Below, piece after piece: positions 26,128 through 33,835 of a DNA stretch of 64,000 bases. How positions within the stretch are numbered: position 1 is the first letter of the stretch; each line of letters starts with the position of its first letter. Both the position numbers and the translations under genes were made by a program. Under the pieces are notes generated by a model, which did no database searches, was not told the origin of the DNA, and saw nothing but the letters and a program-made list of their open reading frames with translations. The DNA is from JAYPWI01 sp038135065 (GTDB lineage Bacteria; Actinomycetota; Acidimicrobiia; Acidimicrobiales; Poriferisodalaceae), in NCBI GenBank assembly GCA_038135065.1, contig JAYPWI010000008.1, positions 1 to 64,000 of the forward strand, read 5' to 3'.

Positions 26128-26196
26128 GAACGCGTAGGGTGCCCTCAACGGTGACCTATGACCGCGGCGCCGACGGCACGCCACGAAAGGCCTGAC

Positions 26197-27456
26197 ATGG
26201 ACTTCACGATTCCCGCCGACATCCAGCAACTGTTGAACGATCTCGATCAGTTCATCGAAGACGTCATCAAGCCCATCGAGAACGAAGACGACAACATCCG
26301 ATTCTTCGACCATCGCCGGGAGGACTCCCGTACTGACTGGGACCGCGACGGCCTGCCCAATGCCGAGTGGGAGGCCCTACTGCGTCGCATGCGGATCGAA
26401 GCGGACAATGCAGGCTTCCTCCGTTGGCACCTCCCGGCTCGCTTCGGGGGCAAGGACGGCTCCAACCTCGGCATGGCCATCATCCGCGAACATCTCGCCC
26501 GTCGGGGCCTCGGCCTGCACAACGACCTGCAGAACGAGAACTCGATCGTCGGGAACTTCCCCACCGTCCTGATGATGGAGCGATACGGCTCAGAGGCTCA
26601 GCAGGAATACTGGATCCCCAAGATGCTGGCCGGGGAGGCCCGCATCGGGTTCGGCCTTACCGAACCGCTCCACGGCAGTGATGCGACCTGGATGGAGACC
26701 ACGGCCGAGCGCGACGGTGACGAGTGGATCATCAACGGTGAGAAGTACTGGAACACAGGACTGCACCACGCCACGCACGACTACATCTTCGCCCGCACCT
26801 CGGGGAACCCAGGCGAAGGCCACGGCATCACCTGCTTCATCGTGCCCGTGCAGTCACCGGGCTTCGAGATCGAGCGCTTCATGTGGACGTTCAACATGCC
26901 CACCGACCACGCCCACGTGCGGCTCAACGATGTCCGGGTACAGCACAGCGACATTCTCGGCGAGGAGGGTCGCGGCCTGCAGACCGCACAATTGTTCGTC
27001 CACGAGAACCGCATCCGACAGGGAGCCTCCTCGGTCGGGGCGGGCCTGCACTGCATCGACCTGGCCGTCGACTACACCAACAACCGCACGGTGTTCGGTA
27101 AGCGCCTGTCGTCCAACCAGGCCATCCAGTGGCCCCTCGCCGAACTGTTCACCGAGGCGGAGATGATCCGAGCGCTCATCTGGAAGACGGCCTGGGAAAT
27201 GGACAACGGCGTCGACTACATGGAGATCACCGATCGGGTGGCCATGTGCAACTACCGAGGTAACCGTTTCTGTTGCGACGCGGCCGACGCAGCCATGCAA
27301 GCCTGTGGCGGCAACGGCTACAGCCGAGATTTCCCCTTCGAGCACATCTACCGACATCACCGGCGCTACCGGATCACCGAAGGCTCTGAGGAGATCCAGA
27401 TCCGAAAGGTCGCAGGCAAGCTCTTCGGCTACGCAGGCCGGGCGAAGTCGGGGTGA
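26197..27456 (+). CDS. Acyl-CoA dehydrogenase
   Basis: 419 residues. N-terminus 'MDFTIPADIQQLLNDLDQFI', then 'RWHLPARFGGKDGSNLGMAI', 'GFGLTEPLHGSDATWMETTAE', 'GEKYWNTGLHHATHDYIFART', 'NRTVFGKRLSSNQAIQWPLA', and the end 'ITEGSEEIQIRKVAGKLFGY'. The shape fits the group with a long N-terminal region acting on long or branched acyl-CoAs. GAAAGG precedes the ATG at 26197. It lies 31 bases before the ABC1 kinase gene and 69 after the NmrA-DUF2867 gene, so a co-directional set. Confidence 0.9.
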   Translation: MDFTIPADIQQLLNDLDQFIEDVIKPIENEDDNIRFFDHRREDSRTDWDRDGLPNAEWEALLRRMRIEADNAGFLRWHLPARFGGKDGSNLGMAIIREHLARRGLGLHNDLQNENSIVGNFPTVLMMERYGSEAQQEYWIPKMLAGEARIGFGLTEPLHGSDATWMETTAERDGDEWIINGEKYWNTGLHHATHDYIFARTSGNPGEGHGITCFIVPVQSPGFEIERFMWTFNMPTDHAHVRLNDVRVQHSDILGEEGRGLQTAQLFVHENRIRQGASSVGAGLHCIDLAVDYTNNRTVFGKRLSSNQAIQWPLAELFTEAEMIRALIWKTAWEMDNGVDYMEITDRVAMCNYRGNRFCCDAADAAMQACGGNGYSRDFPFEHIYRHHRRYRITEGSEEIQIRKVAGKLFGYAGRAKSG

Positions 27457-27487
27457 CCCACTGCGCCCTCGACCACCACGTCGATCA

Positions 27488-28960
27488 ATGAGCACAGGCC
27501 ACGCCATCAGGCGGACGCTGCCCTGGGCCGCCGTGCTCGGGATCGTGGCGGTCGCAACTCGGCGGGGTGGTCGGCAACTTCCGACAGGAGCCGTCGGGGC
27601 CGTGAGTCGCACCCGGCGAAACCTTGCGATGGGCTCGCTGCTCACCCGCCGGGTTGCCGACCGCGCCTTCACAGGCGCTCGCACCGCCCTGGCCAGCGAC
27701 GCGCAGCGTCGCCGCCTCCAAGCGGAGCGCGAACGACGCGATGCCGAGGACGTCGTTTCCTCCCTCGGCGACATGAAGGGCGCCCTGATGAAGCTGGGCC
27801 AGATGGCCAGTTATCTCGATGAGGGGATGCCTGCGCCGATGCGCGAGGCCTTGGCACAACTCCGCACCGACGCCCCACCCATGCCCGGCGACCTCGCCCT
27901 GACCGAGATCGAACGATCCTTGGGAAGGCCCCTCGACGAGTTGTTCTCCTCGATCGACCCCGTGCCGATCGCCGCGGCCTCGATCGGACAGGTCCATCGG
28001 GCAACGACCCTCGACGGGCGGGCGGTTGCGGTGAAAGTCCAGTACCCGGGCATCGCGGCTGCTGTGGCCGCTGATCTCGACAACACCGAAACCCTCGGCG
28101 CCATCCTGACCATGGTCTTCCCGGGTCTCGACGCCACCAGCCTCGTCACCGAACTCAGGGCTCGCCTCAGCGAAGAACTCGACTATGTACACGAGGCCGA
28201 CAATCAGCGCCTGTTCGCCGACTACTACCGCGGCCATCCTCACATCTGGGTGCCCGACGTCATCACCGAACTCTCGAGTACGCAGGTCCTGACCACCGAG
28301 TTCGTGGACGGCGTTCCGTTCGAGTCGGTCGAATCGCTGTCCCAGGAACGCCAGAACCACTACGCCGAGGTGCTGTACCGCTTCATCTTCCGGTCACTGA
28401 ACCGCCAACACGCGTTCAACGGCGACCCCCACCCGGGGAACTACCTTTTGGCCAGCGACGGCCGCCTGGCCTTCATCGACTTCGGCCTCGTTCGCTACTT
28501 CGAGCCTGCTGAGGTTGATCAGTTCGCCAGCCTGATCCGGGCCATGATCTCGCGAGACCCTGCCGCCTTCCGCTCCGCCGCCGAACACCACGGCGTTCTG
28601 CGTCCAGGGGCCCCGTTCGACGATCACGAGGTGTTCGAATGGTTCTCGGGGTACTACGAGTTGATTCTCGACGACCGAGAGATCACGGTCACTGCCGAGT
28701 ACGCCGGAGGTTTGCTTCGCAAGACCTTTGACGCCAAGTCCAATGCGATCCTCAAGCACACCAACGTGCCTCCGACCTTCGCCTTGATCCAGCGGATCAA
28801 CATGGGGGTCTTCAGCTTGCTGGCACGCATCGAGGCCACCGCCAACTGGAGGCGGATCTCCGAAGAGTTGTGGGAGTGGACCGACGCTCCCCCGTCGACC
28901 CCCCTCGGTCACGAGGAGGCGGCGTGGCTCGCCCGACGGGGGGCGGTCGGATCCGGCTGA
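27488..28960 (+). CDS. ABC1/UbiB/AarF-family atypical kinase
   Basis: 490 residues. Diagnostic motifs of the ADCK/UbiB group: the KxGQ motif 'MKLGQMASYLDE', 'ALAQLRTDAPPMP', the Ala-rich nucleotide loop 'AAASIGQVHRAT', 'VAVKVQYPGI' with the ATP-binding Lys, 'FNGDPHPGNYLL' with the catalytic-loop Asp, and 'LAFIDFGLVRYF' (DFG). A hydrophobic N-terminal segment may give membrane contact. In other bacteria family members support quinone or lipid metabolism; the client here is unknown. The ATG at 27488 is used because the frame upstream overlaps the dehydrogenase gene. Convergent with the MaoC pair. Confidence 0.9.
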   Translation: MSTGHAIRRTLPWAAVLGIVAVATRRGGRQLPTGAVGAVSRTRRNLAMGSLLTRRVADRAFTGARTALASDAQRRRLQAERERRDAEDVVSSLGDMKGALMKLGQMASYLDEGMPAPMREALAQLRTDAPPMPGDLALTEIERSLGRPLDELFSSIDPVPIAAASIGQVHRATTLDGRAVAVKVQYPGIAAAVAADLDNTETLGAILTMVFPGLDATSLVTELRARLSEELDYVHEADNQRLFADYYRGHPHIWVPDVITELSSTQVLTTEFVDGVPFESVESLSQERQNHYAEVLYRFIFRSLNRQHAFNGDPHPGNYLLASDGRLAFIDFGLVRYFEPAEVDQFASLIRAMISRDPAAFRSAAEHHGVLRPGAPFDDHEVFEWFSGYYELILDDREITVTAEYAGGLLRKTFDAKSNAILKHTNVPPTFALIQRINMGVFSLLARIEATANWRRISEELWEWTDAPPSTPLGHEEAAWLARRGAVGSG

Positions 28961-28963
28961 GGC

Positions 28964-29383
28964 TCAGTCCACCCGTGCGGTTGCGTTACCCGTCAAGACT
29001 GGACGTTCGTCCTGGTTACTGGTCACGATCTCGAGGTCGATCAGCTGCTGCCCATCCTCTTCTCGGATGGCAGTCACCTCGGCCCGCGCAGTGAGGGTGT
29101 CACCTGGCCACACCTGGTTGACGAACCGCACCCCGTAATAGGTCAAACGACCGTCGCCGACGTAGTTGGTGAGCATGCGGCCCGTCATGCCCATGGTCAA
29201 CATCCCATGGGCGAAGACGGTCGGGTACCCCGCCACCTCGGTGACGAACTTCTCGTCGCTGTGCACCGGGTTGTAGTCACCCGAAGCGCCTGCGTACTGC
29301 ACGATCTGGGTACGGCTCAGATCGTCGACGATCAACTCGGAGTAGGAATCTCCGACGGAAAGGTCCTGTGCATTGAGTGCCAT
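28964..29383 (-). CDS. MaoC-like acyl dehydratase (C-type subunit with catalytic Asp/His)
   Basis: 139 residues, hotdog fold. 'QYAGASGDYNPVHSDEKF' holds the (R)-hydratase Asp/His pair (D-x4-H), followed by 'VFAHGMLTMGM' and 'RFVNQVWPGDTLTARAEV'. It should hydrate 2-enoyl-CoA or dehydrate 3-hydroxyacyl-CoA. It lies 12 bases after a second hotdog gene on the same strand; such pairs form heteromeric hydratases (HadA/HadB-like, or ChsH1/ChsH2 in steroid degradation). Confidence 0.88.
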   Translation of the reverse strand: MALNAQDLSVGDSYSELIVDDLSRTQIVQYAGASGDYNPVHSDEKFVTEVAGYPTVFAHGMLTMGMTGRMLTNYVGDGRLTYYGVRFVNQVWPGDTLTARAEVTAIREEDGQQLIDLEIVTSNQDERPVLTGNATARVD

Positions 29384-29395
29384 CTGTCGATCCTC

Positions 29396-29923
29396 CTACT
29401 GCTCGATGACCTTCTCGGTGACCACGCCCACACCCCGGGCGGTCACGACCAACTCACCACTCTGATCCCGGTATTCGGTGATCGTCTCGGTGAACTTCAG
29501 AATGCCCGCCCTCTTGGACTCCTTCTGCCAGGCCTCACCCGGTCGAGTCGTCGCGGTCAGCACGTCGCCGGGACGAAGATGGCGGTGGTACGTGAAGTGC
29601 TGCTCGGCGTGGAGACCGCCGGCACTCGAGCCCGACTTCTTCTCACCACCTTCTGCCGATGCGTCCTCGGAAGCTGTGTCCTTGACCATCGTGCCTGATG
29701 CGGTGCGGCCGCTTCCGAACCACTTCTGGCCAGCCTTCGGACGCAGGAAGTAATCGGGGTCGAACTGGGCGCTGGCCTGGGCGAAGGTCGGCGGGGCGAT
29801 GATGCTGCCCACCTCCGTTCCAGCGGCGTAGTCCTGGTCGTAATAGATCGGATTGGTGTCACCGATCGACCGGGCGAACATCATGATGTGTGATGCCTCG
29901 ACCGGGAAGCGGTCAACTGCCAT
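29396..29923 (-). CDS. MaoC-like dehydratase partner subunit (FAS1-type N-terminal hotdog)
   Basis: 175 residues. Resembles the non-catalytic partner of heteromeric hydratases: 'MAVDRFPVEASHIMMFARSIG', 'PIYYDQDYA', 'IIAPPTFAQASAQFDPDYF', then a charged Glu/Lys/Ser-rich insertion (about 105-118), and 'EQHFTYHRHLRPGDVLTAT'. The D-x4-H pair is absent here and present in the downstream gene. AAGGGGGAGAG directly precedes the ATG at 29923, a strong ribosome binding site. Confidence 0.86.
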   Translation of the reverse strand: MAVDRFPVEASHIMMFARSIGDTNPIYYDQDYAAGTEVGSIIAPPTFAQASAQFDPDYFLRPKAGQKWFGSGRTASGTMVKDTASEDASAEGGEKKSGSSAGGLHAEQHFTYHRHLRPGDVLTATTRPGEAWQKESKRAGILKFTETITEYRDQSGELVVTARGVGVVTEKVIEQ

Positions 29924-30049
29924 CTCTCCCCCTTGACTCGTGGTGCCACAGATGATGTCACCTCGGTGCAGGCTGGGCGACTCCGTTGCCATCCCGTCGA
30001 ACGTCGACCCCCGCTGTACCCTCGCAAAGCACCTGGCGAGGAGCGGTTC

Positions 30050-31693
30050 GTGGGTCGTTCGATCGGACTACTGATGGCGGCGGCGGTGTCGGTCTTCGGC
30101 ATGACTGACGCCGCCGGATCGGTCGTCGGGGCGCCGACCCGCAGTGTCCAGGTGGCATCCGAACCGCCTGACCCCTGGCTCGATCATCTGAACCACTTGC
30201 GGGCGCGCGTGGATCTGCCACTCCTCGTCGAGAACGAAGACTGGTCTGCCGGAGCGGTGGCGCACAGCCGCTACATGGTGCTCACCGGCGACATCGGGCA
30301 CGACCAGGACGCCGGGTCCCCGGGAGCGAGCCCGGCCGGGGCTGCCGCCGCGGCCGCTGGGCTCGTCGCTGCAACCTCCGAGCTTGTCTCGGACACCGAG
30401 GCCATCGACCTTCTGACGTCCGGCCCACTCCACGTCCTGGCCGTGCTCGACCCTCGGCTGACCACTGTCGGGTTCGGCCGGTACAGCGATCCGGGTGCCA
30501 CCGGCTTTCGGACCGGAACCACCCTCGACGTGGTCCGCGGGCTCGACACTGCACTGCCGTGGTTGGATCGACCCTTGGTCTGGCCGAGCTCAGGGCTCAG
30601 CGTCCCCTCGGGCTCCTTCGACATCGAAGAGTTCCCTGACCCCCTCGCCGATTGCGGTCCTGGATGGGGCAGGCCGACGGGACTGCCCGTGGTCGCTCTC
30701 TTCCCCCGAGCGGTCACGACGGCCCTGGTCGAGGTGGCGGAAGGTGATGTGGCCGACACCTGTGTGCTGACCGCCCAGACCGCCAGTGATCCGCTCACCG
30801 CTGCCCTGCTCTCAGAACGCAGGGCCGTGGTCGTGATCCCCCGAGACCCCATCCCCGAGGGTGAGCGGATCGCTCTCACCATTACCGCCACCGACGAAGT
30901 TGGATCCACGATGGTGGGCCACACCTGGTTCACCGTGGGAGGAGTCAGCCTCGCTGGTCGTCCGGTGTGGGCCGAACTCCGCCCTGGAGGTGATGGGTCG
31001 TGGCTCGCCACTGATCGGGGCGAAGTCGTGCCCTCCCCCGGCACGCCAGATCACGGAGGGGTCAGCCACCTGCGCCTGAACGGCCCCGTGATCGCCCTAC
31101 AGAGCACGCCGACGGGTGACGGCTATTGGCTCGTGGCCGCCGACGGCGGGGTATTCGCCCTGGGCGACGCTCGGTTCTACGGAAGTGCCGGTGACTCTGC
31201 CCTCACGGGCGCAACGGTCGCCCTCGAATCGACGAGCTCGGGCAGCGGCTACTGGATCACCACAACGGCTGGGCAGGTGGTTGCTTATGGGGACGCGGGC
31301 CATCACGGAGACGTGGACCATCTGGTCCTCGCAGCCCCCGTCGTTGACATCGCTCGCACACCTTCGGGGCGGGGGTACTGGTTGGTCGCAGCAGATGGCG
31401 GAGTGTTCGCCTTCGGAGATGCTTCCTTCCATGGCAGTGCCGGAGCCATCGCCCTCGCCGAGCCCGTGGTCGGCATGGCACCCACACCAACCGGGGACGG
31501 CTACTGGCTCCTTGCCACCGACGGCGGGGTCTTCAGCTACGGCGCCGCCCCCTTCCACGGAAGCGCCGGCGCGATCGAACTGGACAGCTCTGCCCGCGCC
31601 ATCGCCTCGACCGCGACCGGGGACGGGTATTGGATCCTCACCGACCACGGTCAGATCGTCCCGTTCGGAGGCGCTGCCGGTCAGCCCGACTGA
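30050..31693 (+). CDS. Secreted CAP-domain protein with six C-terminal GYW/GGVF repeats
   Basis: 547 residues from the GTG at 30050, preceded by GAGGAG with 7 bases spacing. A signal-peptide-like N-terminus ('SIGLLMAAAVSVFGM') precedes a CAP/SCP-like region ('LNHLRARVDLPLLVENEDWSAGA' in part, 'HSRYMVLTGDIGHD'), a middle beta-rich region with two Cys, and six 42-residue repeats with 'GYWLVAADGGVFAFGDA-FHGSAG'-like units. The repeats probably form a beta-propeller-like module and are frequent in surface proteins of Acidimicrobiia. The protein is probably exported and may bind cell wall or polymer. A TACCCT box lies 28 bases upstream of the GTG. No enzymatic function can be assigned. Confidence 0.78.
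   Translation: MGRSIGLLMAAAVSVFGMTDAAGSVVGAPTRSVQVASEPPDPWLDHLNHLRARVDLPLLVENEDWSAGAVAHSRYMVLTGDIGHDQDAGSPGASPAGAAAAAAGLVAATSELVSDTEAIDLLTSGPLHVLAVLDPRLTTVGFGRYSDPGATGFRTGTTLDVVRGLDTALPWLDRPLVWPSSGLSVPSGSFDIEEFPDPLADCGPGWGRPTGLPVVALFPRAVTTALVEVAEGDVADTCVLTAQTASDPLTAALLSERRAVVVIPRDPIPEGERIALTITATDEVGSTMVGHTWFTVGGVSLAGRPVWAELRPGGDGSWLATDRGEVVPSPGTPDHGGVSHLRLNGPVIALQSTPTGDGYWLVAADGGVFALGDARFYGSAGDSALTGATVALESTSSGSGYWITTTAGQVVAYGDAGHHGDVDHLVLAAPVVDIARTPSGRGYWLVAADGGVFAFGDASFHGSAGAIALAEPVVGMAPTPTGDGYWLLATDGGVFSYGAAPFHGSAGAIELDSSARAIASTATGDGYWILTDHGQIVPFGGAAGQPD
30995..31690 (+). repeat. Six tandem 126-bp coding repeats (42 aa) in the CAP-domain protein
   Basis: The G-Y/S-W motif codons start at 30995, 31121, 31247, 31373, 31499 and 31625, a period of exactly 126 bases without indels. 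The first unit is degenerate (GSW, DRGEV) and the last is partial in its tail. Confidence 0.9.
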
Positions 31694-31705
31694 CAGAGGC
31701 GGTAC

Positions 31706-32494
31706 TCAGGCCAGCGCAGCCAACAGGATGCCCCGCAGGCTCGCCGGGTCCTCGCTCATCATCGAATGACCGATACCGTCGAGCATCACGGTCGTCGCCT
31801 GATCGAATTCGTCGATCAGTGAAGCCGCGGCGCGGGGTGGGGTCATCCGATCCACCGATCCGACGACCACGGTGACGGGACACCTCACGGCCGAGGGTGT
31901 GTCACCCGCCTCGTATGCGTTGGCCGCCACGAGGTCGTTGTGAATCACCCCGGGCCGAGCCCGCTCCAACAGGGCCTGACCCCCTCCGAGCATCCACATG
32001 CCCGGGGTCGGATTCGTAGCTAGATGAGCAGCGCCACCGTGCCCCCACGCTGTCATCAACTCGGGGGCCAGCACGCTGTTCTCTTCCGCTGCAGCGAGGA
32101 GTTCGGGGTGAACGGGCATCGACATGGCCGCCCCGAGCAGAACGAGGCGTACGACGTCGGAGCGGGCTGCTGCGACCTCCATCGCGATGAGGGCACCAAG
32201 CGAATGACCCGCTAGTCGGACACCACCGTGCCCGTCAAGATGATCGAGCACAGCGCTCACCCAGTCGGCCATAGCACCGACGGTGGGAAGCAAGGGCCCA
32301 TCCGACGTCCCGTGACCGGGCAAATCCACGGCCAGTGCCCGATACCCGTGGTGGGCGAGAAAGCGAGTCTGCAGGTTCCACACCGTGCGGTCCATGCCAG
32401 CTCCGTGGATCAGCAGGACGAGCGGGTCCTCATTTCGGGGTACGACCCCGCCTGTGGCGAAGTTCACCACGGAGCCATCGACGTCGATGTTCAT
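31706..32494 (-). CDS. Alpha/beta hydrolase
   Basis: 262 residues. 'VLLIHGAGMDRTVW' (oxyanion), 'ALAVDLPGHGTSDG', 'RLAGHSLGALIAMEVAA' (nucleophile Ser), 'VTVVVGSVDRMTPP' (Asp) and 'LDGIGHSMMSEDP' (His) give the full triad. AAGGGGTG, inside the end of metY, precedes the ATG at 32494, and only four bases separate the two genes, so translation is probably coupled. A thioester or homoserine-ester substrate would fit the neighbour, but that is inference. Confidence 0.86.
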   Translation of the reverse strand: MNIDVDGSVVNFATGGVVPRNEDPLVLLIHGAGMDRTVWNLQTRFLAHHGYRALAVDLPGHGTSDGPLLPTVGAMADWVSAVLDHLDGHGGVRLAGHSLGALIAMEVAAARSDVVRLVLLGAAMSMPVHPELLAAAEENSVLAPELMTAWGHGGAAHLATNPTPGMWMLGGGQALLERARPGVIHNDLVAANAYEAGDTPSAVRCPVTVVVGSVDRMTPPRAAASLIDEFDQATTVMLDGIGHSMMSEDPASLRGILLAALA

Positions 32495-32498
32495 GACA

Positions 32499-33794
32499 TC
32501 ACCCCTTCTGCGACGCCCGCAGCGCCCTGGCCAAGTCATCGATGATGTCGGCTGGGTCTTCTAGACCCACGGACAAGCGAATCAGGTCCTCGCCGATCCC
32601 GGCCGCCTGGAGGTCCGCTGCATCCAGCTGTTGGTGAGTGGTGCTGGCTGGATGGATCACCAATGTCTTGGCATCACCGACGTTGGCGAGGTGGGAGGCG
32701 AGCCGGACCGCCTCGATGAAGCGCTTGCCAGCCGGGCGCCCGCCAGCCACTCCGAAACTGAGGATCGCGCCAGCGCCCCGAGGAAGCAGTTGCCGGGCCA
32801 GGGCGTGGTCGGGATGGGAGGGGCTCGACGGGTGTTTGACCCAGGTCACCGCCTCGTGTTCCGCCAGGAACCGCACTACCTCCTCGGTGGTGCGCACGTG
32901 ACGCTCCATGCGCAGGGGCAGAGTCTCCACCCCCTGCAGGAGGTGAAAGGCGGTCGTGGGGCTCATCGCCGCACCGAAATCCCTCAGTCCCTCCACCCTG
33001 GCCCGCATCGACAATGCCTGGTGGCCGTACTCCTCGGTGAAGGTGATGCCGTGATAACCGGCGTAGGGCTCGCTGAGTGTGGGGTAGCGGCCCGGCGCAG
33101 ACCAATCGAAGCGACCGCCGTCGATCAGGACTCCCCCCACGGCGACCCCATGGCCGCCGAGGAACTTGGTGACCGAGTGCATCACGATGTCGGCACCCTG
33201 CTCGATCGGTCGTTGCAGGTACGGGGTGCTGAAGGTGGCGTCGACGAACAGGGGCAGCCCGTGCTCGTGCGCGATACCCGCCACCATCGGCACGTCGAGC
33301 ACCTCGATGCCGGGGTTGCCCAACGTCTCGGCAAACAACACCCTCGTCTCGTCGGTGATGGCTTCCCGCCAGGCTTCGGGATCGCGTGGATCCACGAAGG
33401 TGGTGGTGATGCCGAACCGGGGCATCGTCAGGTTCAGCATGTTGTGGCTGCCGCCGTAGATGTTGCGGCTGGCCACGACGTGGCTTCCGGCGCTCATGAT
33501 CGTCGCACAGGCCAGATGGAAGGCGGCCATGCCCGACGCAGTGCACACTGCGCCCACTCCCCCCTCGAGGGCGGCCAGGCGCTCCTCCAGAACGGCCACG
33601 GTCGGATTCGAAATCCGACTGTAGATGTGGCCAGGCACCTCCAGATTGAACAGAGCGGCCGCCTGGTCACTGTCGGCGAAGCTGTACGAGGTGGTCTGGT
33701 AAATGGGGACGGCACGAGCCCCCGTTGCCGGATCGGGCTGCTGCCCGGCATGGAGGGCCAGGGTGTCGAAGTGGAAGAAGTCTGGTTCGACCAT
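32499..33794 (-). CDS. metY: O-acetylhomoserine sulfhydrylase / Cys-Met metabolism PLP enzyme
   Basis: 431 residues, the usual MetY length. 'TLALHAGQQPDPATGARAVP' at the N-terminus, 'YSRISNPTVAVLEERLAALE', 'SGMAAFHLACAT', 'FAETLGNPGIEVLD', 'PLFVDATFSTPYLQRP' and 'HSVTKFLGGHGVAVGG' with the PLP Lys. It makes homocysteine (or methionine precursors) from O-acetylhomoserine and sulfide, or uses selenide and methanethiol in some relatives. It may equally be a cystathionine gamma-synthase-type variant; length and the 'IYSRISNPT' block favour MetY. The start ATG at 33794 has no clear ribosome site. Confidence 0.88.
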   Translation of the reverse strand: MVEPDFFHFDTLALHAGQQPDPATGARAVPIYQTTSYSFADSDQAAALFNLEVPGHIYSRISNPTVAVLEERLAALEGGVGAVCTASGMAAFHLACATIMSAGSHVVASRNIYGGSHNMLNLTMPRFGITTTFVDPRDPEAWREAITDETRVLFAETLGNPGIEVLDVPMVAGIAHEHGLPLFVDATFSTPYLQRPIEQGADIVMHSVTKFLGGHGVAVGGVLIDGGRFDWSAPGRYPTLSEPYAGYHGITFTEEYGHQALSMRARVEGLRDFGAAMSPTTAFHLLQGVETLPLRMERHVRTTEEVVRFLAEHEAVTWVKHPSSPSHPDHALARQLLPRGAGAILSFGVAGGRPAGKRFIEAVRLASHLANVGDAKTLVIHPASTTHQQLDAADLQAAGIGEDLIRLSVGLEDPADIIDDLARALRASQKG

Positions 33795-33835
33795 GGTCTA
33801 GGGCTCTGCTCCGGAGGCGGGAAGGACTCCCGATG

